Shown: in pieces, positions 24,172 through 32,860 of the stretch
Numbering within the stretch: the first letter of the stretch is position 1
Layout of the letters: each line of letters opens with the position of its first letter
Source: Pseudocoprococcus catus
Lineage (GTDB): Bacteria; Bacillota; Clostridia; Lachnospirales; Lachnospiraceae
Assembly (NCBI RefSeq): GCF_019734885.1
Contig: NZ_JAAXCM010000064.1
Span: 1 to 64,000, forward strand
DNA: 64,000 bases
Direction of reading: 5' to 3'
The notes under the pieces: model-generated
Databases searched by the model: none
What the model was told of the DNA's origin: nothing
What the model saw: only the letters and a program-made list of their open reading frames with translations
Position numbers and translations under genes: made by a program

Positions 24172-26172
24172 CTAAGACTGTATTTTTAGCAATTGATTTG
24201 CCAGACAGAACTGTATATCCAGCTTCTTTTCCTGGCGTACTTTGTCGAACTTGATGATGATTGCTTTGTCCGTCACTTCTTTGATCACACCGGCACCATA
24301 TGTCTGATGAATCACATGAGTCCCAGGTTTCACTGCATCCCGGTCCACAAGAATCTCCCCAACAAAACGTGACATCACCATCGGACGGCCATAACGTTCC
24401 TTCAGGAAGAAGATATGCAGTCTGGACTTGGCACGGGTCATCGCCACATAAAACATCCGACGCTCTTCTTCAATATCCGCATCCAGAAGTGCCTTATGAT
24501 GGGGCGTCACCGTCTCGTTGGCATCCACAATAAACACAACCTGATATTCCAATCCTTTGGAATGATGCATGGTCGCCAGTGCCACACCATCTGTCTTCTC
24601 TTCACGCTGCTTTCTGGCCTGCTTGCGCAGCTGCTCTGTATATTCTTCAATATGACCGAACCATTCCTCATAGGTTGTATAATTTCTGGCACTATCCTGA
24701 AGTTCGTCCAGAAGTTCCAGAAGATCCTGTCCGTCTAATTTGCGTTCCTCTGCATACTTCTCAAGAAATTCATCATAACCAATGCCGTGGCGGATATAAT
24801 TGATAGCTGCAAATGGCTGCATCTGCGTCAGCATATGGACATCATAGGCAAATTTTGACAATCTTTCCTGCATCCAGGGCTTATCTTCATACCGCTCCAT
24901 CAGTACATCAAAAGCCACCTGCCGCTCATCAAGCATCTGCCTGCTCACATAACGGTTCGGTCGGTTGATAATCCTCAGATAGTGACTTCTGGCTGTACTT
25001 CCCAAGGCAATCTGTATGTAAGCCATCATATCCTGAGTCACCCAGTGCTGATAGATATTCGGCATGGCATCCTGCATTTTGAATGGAATATTATACTCCA
25101 TCATCTTCTCCAGCAGCATTCTGGCCTGAGTATTGGTGCGAAACAGCACCGCCATCTCATGATAAGGAATTCCCTGTCCATGATAATCGCGAATTTCACG
25201 GATAACCGCCGCATTCTCATCAGCCGGGCTTTGAAACACACGGATATCAATGGGTTCTTCCTCCGGCCGTGCTGCCCGGATCTGCTTGTCAAAACGCTGC
25301 CTGTTGTTCTTGATCACACATCCCGCCCCACGGACAATGGCTGCCTGACTGCGGTAATTGACAGAAAGAAAGACCTTCTTCACTTCCGGAAAATCCTTCT
25401 CAAAATTCAGCATGATCTCCGGTCTGGCCCCCCTGAACCCATAAATAGACTGGTCATCATCCCCCACGATAAATATATTGTTCTGAGGCAATGCCAGCAT
25501 CCGGATCAGTTTGTACTGCAGCAGATTGATATCCTGAAATTCGTCGATCAGAATATACTGAAACTTGTGCTGCCAGGCTGCAAGGATATCCTTTCTCTGG
25601 GTAAAAAGTTCCCAGGTATAAACCAGCATATCCTCGAAGTCGATGAGTCTGCTGTTCTCCATCCTCTGAACATACTGCTTATAAATATCCCTGAAAACAG
25701 AGGTGGCACAGCTGGTGGCATAATAATGCTCAATCTCCATCATGCTGCCTTTAACAAGCCCAATCTCACTGAGCACATCATTCACAAACTCGCTGACATT
25801 GTCCGGTTCCACCGGCATATCTTCGATGATCTCACGGATCAGCTGCTGCTTCTGTTCTTCACGGATAATATTGGACGCCGTATAGTTGTAAGCATGTTTC
25901 AATACAGAAAAGAAAATCGCATGAAAAGTACCGAAACTTACAGGCATCGGCCTGCCATCCATCAGAGAAACAAAACGCTGCCGCATTTCATCTGCGGCAG
26001 CTTTTGTAAATGTCACAACCAGGATGCCTGCCGGATGAACACCGGCATGCTCAATCAGCCATTTCACGCGATGGGTGATGACCATGGTCTTGCCAGACCC
26101 AGGTCCGGCAAGTACCATCATCGGCCCCTTATCATGGCAGACTGCCTGAAGCTGAGACTTATTTAAATTCAT
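24172..26172 (-). CDS. UvrD/PcrA-like superfamily 1 helicase
   Basis: A 3'-5' DNA helicase by family. Walker A is AGPGSGKT (about 22-29), followed by TFTKAAADEMRQR, DEFQDINLLQ, GDDDQSIYGFRGA, NYRSQ, TMHHSKGLEY near residue 540 and YVAMTRAK. At 666 aa it is shorter than typical PcrA (about 740). It still has a C-terminal tudor-like segment (GTHVIHQTYGAGVIKEV), as PcrA/UvrD use to contact RNA polymerase. It lies 8 bp downstream of gltX on the same strand. It may be a paralogue rather than the main PcrA. Confidence 0.88.
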   Translation of the reverse strand: MNLNKSQLQAVCHDKGPMMVLAGPGSGKTMVITHRVKWLIEHAGVHPAGILVVTFTKAAADEMRQRFVSLMDGRPMPVSFGTFHAIFFSVLKHAYNYTASNIIREEQKQQLIREIIEDMPVEPDNVSEFVNDVLSEIGLVKGSMMEIEHYYATSCATSVFRDIYKQYVQRMENSRLIDFEDMLVYTWELFTQRKDILAAWQHKFQYILIDEFQDINLLQYKLIRMLALPQNNIFIVGDDDQSIYGFRGARPEIMLNFEKDFPEVKKVFLSVNYRSQAAIVRGAGCVIKNNRQRFDKQIRAARPEEEPIDIRVFQSPADENAAVIREIRDYHGQGIPYHEMAVLFRTNTQARMLLEKMMEYNIPFKMQDAMPNIYQHWVTQDMMAYIQIALGSTARSHYLRIINRPNRYVSRQMLDERQVAFDVLMERYEDKPWMQERLSKFAYDVHMLTQMQPFAAINYIRHGIGYDEFLEKYAEERKLDGQDLLELLDELQDSARNYTTYEEWFGHIEEYTEQLRKQARKQREEKTDGVALATMHHSKGLEYQVVFIVDANETVTPHHKALLDADIEEERRMFYVAMTRAKSRLHIFFLKERYGRPMVMSRFVGEILVDRDAVKPGTHVIHQTYGAGVIKEVTDKAIIIKFDKVRQEKKLDIQFCLANQLLKIQS

Positions 26173-26180
26173 AAAGCCTC

Positions 26181-27641
26181 CTATGCTTCCTGGCTTAATC
26201 TGTCAATGGCTGTCTGAATTCTTGCAAGAGATTCTTCCTTGCCAAGAACTTCCATCAGTTCAGTTGCACCGCCAGGTGTCATCTGCTTGCCGGATAAAGC
26301 CACACGGATCGGCCACATAACAAAACCTACCTTCTTCTCTTTATCCTTTGCATACTGACCCAGCAGTTCAAACAATGCATCGTTGCTGTAATCTTCCTGT
26401 TTCTCCAGTAAAAGCTGAACTTCCCTCAGCACTTCCAGAGAATTCTCAAGATTTGTCTTATTCTTCTTGTGTACGTACATGCTGATATCATAATCAGGTA
26501 CCTGTTCGATAAAATCAATCTGATCCTTGATATCTGCCCAGATCTCGATACGTGTCTTGATCATAGCTGCAAGCTTCTCAAAGTTTACATCCTTTGAAAC
26601 AACTTCCTTCATATGAGGCAGTGCCATCTCATAGAACCTGTCGAAATCCATCTTCTTTAGATACTCACCATTCATCCAGCGAAGTTTTGTCATATCAAAA
26701 ACAGCAGGTGTCTTGCTCATATGATGATAATCAAATGCTTTCACCAGTTCTTCCAGTGTAAAGAATTCATTGTTGTCCTCAGGACTCCATCCTAGAAGTG
26801 CCACAAAATTGATAACCGCTTCTGTCAAAAATCCCTGATCAATAAGATCTTCATAAGAAGCATGACCACTTCTCTTGCTGAGCTTCTTGTGCTCTTCATT
26901 AGTGATCAGCGGGCAGTGTACATATACAGGCACTTCCCATCCGAATGCATCGTACAGACGATTATACTTCGGTGAGGAAGAAAGGTATTCATTACCTCTG
27001 ACAACATGTGTAATGCCCATCAGATGGTCATCCACAACATTGGCAAAGTTGTATGTAGGGAAGCCATCGGATTTGATCAGGATCATATCATCCAACTCTG
27101 CATTCGGCACGGTGATATCACCATAAATCTCATCATGGAAAGTTGTTGTACCCTCAACAGGGTTGTTCTGTCTGATAACATAAGGTACACCTGCTGCCAG
27201 CTTCGCTTCAACTTCTTCCTTGCTCAGATGCAGACAATGCTTATCATAATGGAAAATCTCCTTGCCATTCACTGTTGTGTGCAATGTTGCAAGACGCTCT
27301 TCATCGCAGAAACAATAATAAGCTTCACCCTTGTCGATCAGTTTCTTCGCATACTCAAGATAAATACCCTGAGCCTGTCTCTCACTCTGCACATAAGGAC
27401 CTACGCCGCCGTCCTTATCCGGACCTTCATCATGGATCAGACCTGTGCTGGCCAGTGTACGATAAATGATATCTACCGCACCTTCCATCTCTCTCTCCTG
27501 GTCTGTATCTTCTATTCTTAATAAAAACTGTCCGTCCTCATGTTTTGCAATCAGATACGCATATAAAGCTGTTCTTAAATTGCCCACATGCATTCTTCCT
27601 GTAGGACTTGGCGCAAATCTTGTTCTTACTGTTTTAGCCAT
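26181..27641 (-). CDS. gltX: Glutamyl-tRNA synthetase
   Basis: Class I aminoacyl-tRNA synthetase charging tRNA-Glu. The HIGH box is GRMHVGNLR (about 16-24) within RFAPSPTG, and the KMSKS box is KKLSKRSGH (about 252-260). Length (486 aa) is normal. AGGAGAGA lies upstream of the start. A short UUCG-capped hairpin occupies the leader. The helicase gene follows in the same transcript. Confidence 0.97.
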   Translation of the reverse strand: MAKTVRTRFAPSPTGRMHVGNLRTALYAYLIAKHEDGQFLLRIEDTDQEREMEGAVDIIYRTLASTGLIHDEGPDKDGGVGPYVQSERQAQGIYLEYAKKLIDKGEAYYCFCDEERLATLHTTVNGKEIFHYDKHCLHLSKEEVEAKLAAGVPYVIRQNNPVEGTTTFHDEIYGDITVPNAELDDMILIKSDGFPTYNFANVVDDHLMGITHVVRGNEYLSSSPKYNRLYDAFGWEVPVYVHCPLITNEEHKKLSKRSGHASYEDLIDQGFLTEAVINFVALLGWSPEDNNEFFTLEELVKAFDYHHMSKTPAVFDMTKLRWMNGEYLKKMDFDRFYEMALPHMKEVVSKDVNFEKLAAMIKTRIEIWADIKDQIDFIEQVPDYDISMYVHKKNKTNLENSLEVLREVQLLLEKQEDYSNDALFELLGQYAKDKEKKVGFVMWPIRVALSGKQMTPGGATELMEVLGKEESLARIQTAIDRLSQEA

Positions 27642-27667
27642 AACTTTGTCTCTCCTTTATTCACTAT

Positions 27668-27683
27668 GGCCGCCGAAGCGGCC
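27668..27683 (-). promoter_or_regulatory. UUCG-capped hairpin in the gltX leader
   Basis: Minus-strand GGCCGC-TTCG-GCGGCC, a perfect 6-bp GC stem with a UUCG tetraloop, 27 nt before the gltX start. It has no T-run in the gltX direction, so it may stabilise the mRNA 5' end. Read in plus orientation it is followed by GTTATCTTTTT. Confidence 0.45.
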
Positions 27684-27818
27684 GTTATCTTTTTATGCGG
27701 ATACTTCACCTGCTCCCATCTATTCACGGAATTTCGGTGATTTTCGCTTATTTACTCAGCTTATAATATAATATCCTATTCTCGTCCCGTAATCAAGGTT
27801 AAATCCCCTTATAGGAAA

Positions 27819-28073
27819 CTATTTTTTTGCCTCTTCCGACGATATTCCTTCGCACGGTGCTTCCGGCAGCCCTGCCACCGAAGTGAGTAAACTGACAATC
27901 CCCGCCACAACCGCCGAAGATAAAACCATCCGCCAGTCAATAGCAGACAAAACCGTGCTCGTTCCCATGACTGCAACCGCTGTCTGGGCCATCGTCTTCA
28001 CAGCCCGGATACTTGCATTGACCATCCATTTCCTTGTATCCACAGAATTTTTAAATACACAATTCTTAAACAT
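27819..28073 (-). CDS. Orphan phage holin (r1t-type)
   Basis: An 84-aa protein with two hydrophobic helices (about 28-45 and 49-66), and the family core IRAVKTMAQTAVAVMGTSTV and AGIVSLLTSVAGLP. It matches the r1t/phi-LC3 holins that form membrane lesions at the end of phage growth. GGGAGG lies 5 nt before the ATG. No endolysin, structural or integrase gene is near, so it is either a phage relic or a domesticated small membrane protein. Confidence 0.8.
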   Translation of the reverse strand: MFKNCVFKNSVDTRKWMVNASIRAVKTMAQTAVAVMGTSTVLSAIDWRMVLSSAVVAGIVSLLTSVAGLPEAPCEGISSEEAKK

Positions 28074-28232
28074 GGACCTCCCTCCCCTACGATATTAATA
28101 TGAGGAAGCGGCCAATCTGTACCCGATCATGCTCTTGTATTTATGAAAATAGTGTGTTACTATCCTTATAAATAGATGAATAATATTTCTCGTTTTCCCA
28201 CACACATTATAATTTTGAAAGGATGTGTTCAC

Positions 28233-28784
28233 ATGCCATTACCCAAAAACAATTCTTATACAATCGAAGATATTTTTGCTCTTCCGGAAGGAAAAAGGGC
28301 TGAACTCATTGACGGACAGATTTATGATATGGCTCCACCAAGCCCATTTCATCAAAAATTGGTGATGGAACTTTCAGCTACAATTCGAAATTACATTCGT
28401 GCTAAAGGCGGATCCTGTGAAGTTTATCCCGCTCCATTCGCTGTATTCCTGAATAAAGATACACAGAATTATGTAGAACCGGATATTTCAGTTATTTGTG
28501 ATGTGGACAAAATCGATCATAAAGGCTGCAATGGAGCACCTGATTTCATCATCGAAATTGTATCACCAAGCAGCCAACGCATGGATTATTTAACAAAACT
28601 TTTGAAATATCGTTCTGCTGGTGTTCGAGAATATTGGATTGTAAACCCAGTCACCAAAACTGTACAGGTATACTCATTTGAAGGAAATGAAAATTCCACG
28701 CAATATTCATTTGATAAAGAAATTCCCGTTACAATTTACAGTGACCTCAAAATTTGCATCTCAGATCTTCTAACAGGAAAATAA
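28233..28784 (+). CDS. Uma2 family (DUF820) putative endonuclease
   Basis: Members have a PD-(D/E)XK nuclease fold. Visible here: YTIEDIFALPEGKRAELIDG at the N-terminus, then EPDISVICD (about 86-94) and DFIIEIVSPSS (about 108-118), which carry the acidic and Glu residues of the putative active site. At 183 aa the length is normal. I chose the ATG at 28233 with AAAGGATG upstream. Uma2 proteins are patchily distributed and often laterally moved. No biological role is established. Confidence 0.82.
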   Translation: MPLPKNNSYTIEDIFALPEGKRAELIDGQIYDMAPPSPFHQKLVMELSATIRNYIRAKGGSCEVYPAPFAVFLNKDTQNYVEPDISVICDVDKIDHKGCNGAPDFIIEIVSPSSQRMDYLTKLLKYRSAGVREYWIVNPVTKTVQVYSFEGNENSTQYSFDKEIPVTIYSDLKICISDLLTGK

Positions 28785-28794
28785 AATACAAAAG

Positions 28795-28825
28795 AAAAAA
28801 GCGGCTTCCATATGGAAACCGCTTC
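28795..28825 (-). terminator. Terminator of tRNA-Leu copy 1
   Basis: A minus-strand hairpin (GCGGTTTCCATA with TATGGAAGCCGC) followed by a T-run, 3 nt past the tRNA 3' end. Confidence 0.8.
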
Positions 28826-28827
28826 TA

Positions 28828-28912
28828 TGCAGTTGACGGGACTTGAACCCGTACCCAGTTAACCCAGACTAGATCCTTAGTCTAGCGCGTATGCCAATTC
28901 CGCCACAACTGC
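28828..28912 (-). tRNA. tRNA-Leu (anticodon AAG), copy 1
   Basis: Acceptor stem GCAGTTG/CAACTGC, anticodon stem CTAGA/TCTAG with loop CTAAGGA (anticodon AAG, reads CUU), a long variable arm typical of class II tRNAs, and T-loop GGTTCAAGTCC. Discriminator A is at 28828. CCA is not encoded. It has its own promoter and terminator and is identical to the copy at 29445-29529. Confidence 0.95.
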
Positions 28913-28930
28913 GTTTGCTATTGCCTAAAT

Positions 28931-28959
28931 AATATAACATATATCCGAATATTTGTCAA
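28931..28959 (-). promoter_or_regulatory. Promoter of tRNA-Leu copy 1
   Basis: Minus-strand TTGACA (28954-28959), 17-nt spacer, TATATT (28931-28936). Confidence 0.7.
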
Positions 28960-29030
28960 AGCTTTTTTTAATTTTAATCCAAAATTTTCCACCAGGCTCA
29001 ATTGCAAAGTTAATTTCCACACCTTTTAGT

Positions 29031-29064
29031 AAGAAGAGCAGCACAATTAAATACTGCTCTTCTT
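29031..29064 (-). terminator. Hairpin downstream of the ATPase/nuclease remnant
   Basis: AAGAAGAGCAG (29031-29041) pairs with CTGCTCTTCTT (29054-29064), 6 nt beyond the remnant's stop codon. Confidence 0.6.
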
Positions 29065-29070
29065 GTTATC

Positions 29071-29378
29071 TTAGTGCATCTTGACTTCACAATCTTTTTT
29101 GTAACATGCTATGCCATATTGAATAATGCTACGCATACCATCTTCTTTCAATCTGGCTGTATATTTTTTCTCTTCAATCTGATTCAAAGCCTTCTGACAA
29201 GCCGCTGCCATATCTCCATTCTCTGCATATTTTAATTCAATAACAATTCCCGTGCGGCCAGAAGAAATCTTCTGCCTTCAGTTCTTCCTCTTTCCCCAGT
29301 CTTCCAAAAGTTCTGCGAGCATATCCGTTTTATCAACATAATAAAAATTCTCTTTCTGGCGCGCAGTGCCTTTTTATG
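29071..29378 (-). pseudogene. Remnant of a DUF1703-type AAA-like ATPase / PD-(D/E)XK protein
   Basis: Two pieces of one gene family lie next to each other. The upstream piece (about 29290-29378) encodes ENFYYVDKTDMLAELLEDWG, the usual N-terminal lead-in to the ATPase P-loop. The downstream piece, in another frame, encodes GRTGIVIELKYAE (the nuclease active-site strand), then ACQKALNQIEEKKY, QYGIACYKKDCEV, and a stop at 29071-29073. The whole ATPase domain, about 400 residues in intact proteins, is missing, and the true 5' end is also lost. It lies exactly between the two identical tRNA-Leu genes. Confidence 0.8.
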
Positions 29379-29412
29379 TAATAGGGAATTCCAAAGGAAT
29401 TTCCTATTGCAC

Positions 29413-29442
29413 AAAAAAAGTCCTTGAAATTTCAAGGACTTT
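29413..29442 (-). terminator. Terminator of tRNA-Leu copy 2
   Basis: The perfect palindrome AAAGTCCTTGAAA/TTTCAAGGACTTT, followed by T's on the minus strand, 3 nt past the tRNA. Confidence 0.8.
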
Positions 29443-29444
29443 CA

Positions 29445-29529
29445 TGCAGTTGACGGGACTTGAACCCGTACCCAGTTAACCCAGACTAGATCCTTAGTCT
29501 AGCGCGTATGCCAATTCCGCCACAACTGC
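29445..29529 (-). tRNA. tRNA-Leu (anticodon AAG), copy 2
   Basis: Identical over all 85 nt to the copy at 28828-28912, with the same AAG anticodon and no encoded CCA. Its promoter and terminator differ from those of copy 1, so only the tRNA body is duplicated. Confidence 0.95.
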
Positions 29530-29571
29530 GTTTTAAATTGTTATGAACTGCTTGCGCCGCTCACAGGTAAT

Positions 29572-29600
29572 ATCATACCATCTGTGAACCATTATGTCAA
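29572..29600 (-). promoter_or_regulatory. Promoter of tRNA-Leu copy 2
   Basis: Minus-strand TTGACA (29595-29600), 17-nt spacer, TATGAT (29572-29577). The rest of 29601-29750 is AT-rich with nothing recognisable. Confidence 0.7.
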
Positions 29601-29753
29601 CAATATTTTTCATATTTTTTTAAATTTTTTAAATTGTATATCGTTTTTACAAAATATTTTTTGCTCTACTATATACACTGCCTCCTAACTGCCTGTCTTC
29701 TGTTCTTCCACTGTTATTAGCATCTATTTCTCAATAGTACCAAATACTTGTCT

Positions 29754-29782
29754 TTGACATATCTTTTGCCATCCACTATAAT
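29754..29782 (+). promoter_or_regulatory. Consensus sigma-A promoter of the NusG-II/Gx operon
   Basis: TTGACA, exactly 17 nt, TATAAT. A small hairpin (CAGGGCGTGC/GCACCCTG, 29807-29828) follows in the leader before the ribosome site. Confidence 0.85.
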
Positions 29783-29849
29783 GGAATATGTTGAAAAATA
29801 AAATATCAGGGCGTGCAAAGGCACCCTGAATAAGAATTGGAGATTTCCC

Positions 29850-30218
29850 ATGCCTAAAAAGAAAGATTTTATTCTGATTGGCGTGCTGTTGGTTATTGCC
29901 CTGGTGGGACTGGCTGTAACCCGACTTCTGCAGCACCAGTCAGGTGCTTCCGTTACGATTACGGTATGTGGCGAAGTTTATGGTACTTATCCGCTGAATC
30001 AATCCCGAGAAATAGAGATCAGCGATGACAAAGGCTACAACAAGGTAGTCATTGAAAACGGCAGCGTTCATATGGAAGACGCTGACTGCCCGGATCAGTA
30101 CTGCGTTCAGCATGCAGCGATCCATTCCAGCCATGAGACCATTATCTGCCTACCCCATGAACTGGTAGTTGAAATTACCGGCGGAGAAGTATCTGACGTA
30201 GATGTTATCACACAATAA
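29850..30218 (+). CDS. NusG domain II-containing protein
   Basis: A 122-aa protein with one N-terminal membrane helix (about 7-26) and an extracytoplasmic beta domain of the NusG-II type. MEDADCPDQYCV (about 72-83) and ETIICLPHELVVEI are diagnostic. The Cys pair may bind a metal or form a disulfide. Family members are nearly always encoded next to a Gx transporter, as here (15 bp gap). The pair is linked with FMN transferase or electron-transport gene clusters in other Firmicutes, but the function is unproven. GGAGAT precedes the ATG. Confidence 0.87.
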   Translation: MPKKKDFILIGVLLVIALVGLAVTRLLQHQSGASVTITVCGEVYGTYPLNQSREIEISDDKGYNKVVIENGSVHMEDADCPDQYCVQHAAIHSSHETIICLPHELVVEITGGEVSDVDVITQ

Positions 30219-30233
30219 AATAAGGAGATTATT

Positions 30234-30728
30234 ATGACAAAGAAATTAACGATTTCAGCGCTTCTCGTTGCTCTGGCTATGATCTTCAGCTATGTTGAAG
30301 TCCTGATCCCATTTAATTTTGGTATTCCCGGCATCAAGCTTGGTCTTGCCAACCTTGTGGTGGTGGTTGCCCTTTACCTGTTAGACGCCAAACAGGCACT
30401 GATCATCTCTGTTGTACGAATTCTGCTTGTCTCCTTCACCTTCGGCAATATGGCCGCACTGCTCTACAGTATTGCCGGCGGTCTTCTGAGCTTCGTCGTG
30501 ATGGTGCTCTGCCGGAAGATCAAAGGCCTGTCCACCATGGGCGTCAGCGTTGCAGGCGGTATCAGCCACAACATCGGCCAGATTCTCGTTGCCGTCTTCG
30601 TGGTCAAGAATCTGAACCTGCTCTTCTATCTGCCGGTGCTGATGATTGCCGGTATCATCACAGGTTTTCTCATTGGTCTGGTGGCCGGTCTGATTATTCC
30701 TTCTGTGAGAAAAGCTCTGCAGCTTTGA
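30234..30728 (+). CDS. Gx transporter family membrane protein
   Basis: A 164-aa polytopic membrane protein (about five helices) formerly annotated as heptaprenyl diphosphate synthase component I. Markers are GIPGIKLGLANLVVVVALYL near residue 32 and GGISHNIGQI near residue 105. AAGGAG lies 7 nt before the start. It is the second gene of the NusG-II operon. Transport of a small molecule, possibly a polyprenyl or cofactor precursor, is inferred from the ECF-like fold only. Confidence 0.85.
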   Translation: MTKKLTISALLVALAMIFSYVEVLIPFNFGIPGIKLGLANLVVVVALYLLDAKQALIISVVRILLVSFTFGNMAALLYSIAGGLLSFVVMVLCRKIKGLSTMGVSVAGGISHNIGQILVAVFVVKNLNLLFYLPVLMIAGIITGFLIGLVAGLIIPSVRKALQL

Positions 30729-30787
30729 TCTGCCGGGAATCTTATTATAAGGCTCACAGATCATGCAGCCTGCAAACCTTAATCGCG

Positions 30788-30837
30788 AAAAGCATCCTGC
30801 CATCGGGAGAATGATCCTGATGGCAGGATGCTTTTTA
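30788..30837. terminator. Bidirectional terminator
   Basis: AAAAGCATCCTGCCATC and GATGGCAGGATGCTTTTT form a 17-bp stem between convergent genes. Confidence 0.85.
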
Positions 30838-30859
30838 TTCTTATTCGATCAGTAATCTC

Positions 30860-31132
30860 TTAATCTTCTCTCTTACCCTGAATCAGATAAGTAGTCTTAC
30901 CTGCCGTAAAAGACTGCTCGAAATCTTCTTCCTCTGAGAGACTGATGAGAATATCATCGATCAGCATATCACCATCTGCATCCACATCAAAAGGAATATC
31001 CAGACCATACAGATAATCTGATACAGCATTCATCTCATCATGATACTCAGATGAATCAATATCCCCGATGAGAAATGTCTCCTTCTTCTCCTTCTTTCCC
31101 TTCGCCTGAACACGAATCTCTACCTTATACAT
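30860..31132 (-). CDS. Hypothetical acidic protein
   Basis: A 90-aa cytosolic protein starting MYKVEIRVQAKGKKEKKET, acidic afterwards (YGLDIPFDVDADGDMLIDD). GGAGGACAAGAAT precedes the ATG at 31132; an upstream in-frame ATG at 31153 lacks a ribosome site. It is a single gene with no domain I can name. Confidence 0.6.
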   Translation of the reverse strand: MYKVEIRVQAKGKKEKKETFLIGDIDSSEYHDEMNAVSDYLYGLDIPFDVDADGDMLIDDILISLSEEEDFEQSFTAGKTTYLIQGKRED

Positions 31133-31267
31133 ATTCTTGTCCTCCAATGTCAACCCAAGGGCATCCTCATGCCTTCACGCCTCATTCAAGATGCTCCTCA
31201 ATGTCCTTGTTTATGTAAAAACAGTATAACATATTCCATAAAAATTTGCACCATCCCGAATCTATAT

Positions 31268-31296
31268 TTGACAATATTGTCACAATTTACTATAAT
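31268..31296 (+). promoter_or_regulatory. Consensus promoter with overlapping palindromic operator
   Basis: TTGACA (31268-31273), 17-nt spacer, TATAAT (31291-31296). The perfect 14-bp palindrome TGACAATATTGTCA (31269-31282) overlaps the -35 box, a position where a bound repressor would block RNA polymerase. Confidence 0.75.
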
Positions 31297-31341
31297 AAGA
31301 GTTGGAAAACATATATTAAATATGTGAAGGGAGACTTAATT

Positions 31342-32313
31342 ATGACACTCGACGAAATTAAAGTAGTTGGTATTGCTGGTGCAGGTACAATGGGCGCTTC
31401 CATGGCTCAGATTTTCGCACAGTATGGTTACACAGTTATCATTTATGATGCATTTGAAGCAGGTCTTGAAAGAGGTAAACACCTTGTAGAGATCAACCAG
31501 GCAAGCTTAGTTGAAGCTGGTGATATCACAGCAGAACAGTCTGCTGAAATCAAGACAAAACTCAGCTTTACAGGCGATATCAATGATCTTAAAGACTGCG
31601 ATATCATCGTTGAATCCGTTCTTGAAAGACTTGACGTTAAACAGGATTTCTGGGTAAAGGCAGAAGCTGTTGTATCCCCTGACTGTATCCTTGCTACTAA
31701 CACATCCGGTCTTTCTATTAACAAGATCTTCGCTAACTGCAAAGATAAGACAAGAGCCTGCGGTATGCATTGGTTCAACCCACCTCACATCGTTCCTCTG
31801 ATCGAAGTTATCAACAACGATGAGACAAAGCAGGAAATCGCAGATACAGTTTACCAGCTGTCCTTAAAGATTGGCAAGAAACCTATCTACGTTAAGAAAG
31901 ATGCTCTTGGCTTCATCGGCAACAGAATTCAGGCTGCTATCCTTCGTGAAGCTGTTTACATCGTTGAACAGGGTATCGGTGACTACAAAGACGTTGATGG
32001 TGCTATGAAGTACGGTCTTGGTTTCCGTTATGCCTGCCTTGGACCTTGCGAAGTTGTTGACCAGGGTGGTCTTGATGTTCATCATCATATCGCTACATAC
32101 CTTTGGGAAGACCTTTCAGACGCTAAGTATCCATCAGGTGAATTCGAAGCAATTTACCAGGCTGGCAACTACGGTGTTAAGACAGGCAAAGGCTTCTATG
32201 ATTACAGCGGTGACAAGGCTGACAAGGCTATCGAAGCTCGTGATGCTATGTACCTTGCAATGGCTAAGTGCAATCCAACAGGTGTTGGTGAAGAACACGG
32301 TTACGAAAACTAA
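31342..32313 (+). CDS. 3-hydroxyacyl-CoA dehydrogenase family protein
   Basis: An NAD-dependent oxidoreductase of the 3-hydroxyacyl-CoA dehydrogenase family. A Rossmann fold GAGTMGASMA lies at about 12-21, ATNTSGLSI near 115, and CGMHWFNPPHIVPLIEVI with the catalytic His near 143. A C-terminal helical domain follows (DALGFIGNRIQAA). At 323 aa it is longer than classical butyrate-pathway Hbd (about 280), so it may act on another hydroxy acid. Codon use is strongly biased (CTT, GAA, AAA rich), suggesting high expression, and it has a consensus promoter. Start at 31342 with AAGGGAGA upstream. No thiolase or crotonase gene is adjacent. Confidence 0.85.
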   Translation: MTLDEIKVVGIAGAGTMGASMAQIFAQYGYTVIIYDAFEAGLERGKHLVEINQASLVEAGDITAEQSAEIKTKLSFTGDINDLKDCDIIVESVLERLDVKQDFWVKAEAVVSPDCILATNTSGLSINKIFANCKDKTRACGMHWFNPPHIVPLIEVINNDETKQEIADTVYQLSLKIGKKPIYVKKDALGFIGNRIQAAILREAVYIVEQGIGDYKDVDGAMKYGLGFRYACLGPCEVVDQGGLDVHHHIATYLWEDLSDAKYPSGEFEAIYQAGNYGVKTGKGFYDYSGDKADKAIEARDAMYLAMAKCNPTGVGEEHGYEN

Positions 32314-32359
32314 TATTTCGGATTAGCAGATATTTAATCTACGCGATATAATTAACTTT

Positions 32360-32405
32360 AAACTCCCCGGAGAAGATGCAAAACAGCATTCCTCCGGGGA
32401 GTTTT
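32360..32405 (+). terminator. Terminator of the hydroxyacyl-CoA dehydrogenase gene
   Basis: AACTCCCCGGAG pairs with CTCCGGGGAGTT, followed by TT. Confidence 0.8.
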
Positions 32406-32427
32406 ATCTGATATTTCTACTATTACG

Positions 32428-32465
32428 CAAAAAGAGCACCCCGAAATCAATCGGAATGCTCTTCA
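32428..32465 (-). terminator. Terminator of the infC-rpmI-rplT operon
   Basis: Minus-strand AAGAGCATTCCGA pairs with TTCGGGGTGCTCTT, followed by TTT, about 20 nt past the rplT stop. Confidence 0.75.
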
Positions 32466-32482
32466 CTATTCATCAATTCTGA

Positions 32483-32839
32483 TTAAGCAAGTTTAGCCTT
32501 AGCTGTTTCACATAAAGCTGTGAAAGCTGCTGCATCGCTGATAGCCATTTCAGAAAGCATCTTTCTGTTAACTTCAACACCTGCAAGCTTAAGGCCGTGC
32601 ATCAGTTTGCTGTAAGATAAACCGTTCATTCTTGCAGCTGCATTGATTCTTGCGATCCAAAGCTGTCTGAACTGACGCTTTCTCTGTTTTCTGCCTGCGT
32701 AAGAACTTGTTAAAGCTCTCATTACGGACTGTTTTGCTACTCTATACTGTTTAGATCTGGCACCTCTGTAACCTTTAGCCAGTTTTAAAACTCTGTTATG
32801 TTTCTTCTTAGCGTTTAAGCCGCCTTTAATTCTTGCCAT
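32483..32839 (-). CDS. rplT: Ribosomal protein L20
   Basis: 118 aa with the classic L20 sequence ([40 protein letters not shown]). It is needed for large-subunit assembly. It is the last gene of infC-rpmI-rplT, where L20 commonly represses its own operon through the leader RNA. Confidence 0.98.
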   Translation of the reverse strand: MARIKGGLNAKKKHNRVLKLAKGYRGARSKQYRVAKQSVMRALTSSYAGRKQRKRQFRQLWIARINAAARMNGLSYSKLMHGLKLAGVEVNRKMLSEMAISDAAAFTALCETAKAKLA

Positions 32840-32860
32840 TTTGTCGTTCCTCCGTTTCTA

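Noticed and set aside
24982-26166. A 394-codon plus-strand open frame
   Set aside because: It is antisense to the UvrD-like helicase, has no ribosome site or recognisable protein features, and follows from the codon bias of the real gene.
27642-27800. T-box leader before gltX
   Set aside because: No T-box sequence, specifier loop or terminator is visible, only a short UUCG-capped hairpin.
28828-29529. Treating the two tRNA-Leu copies as ends of an insertion sequence
   Set aside because: No transposase lies between them, and the repeat boundary coincides with the tRNA body, so integration or conversion at a tRNA gene fits better.
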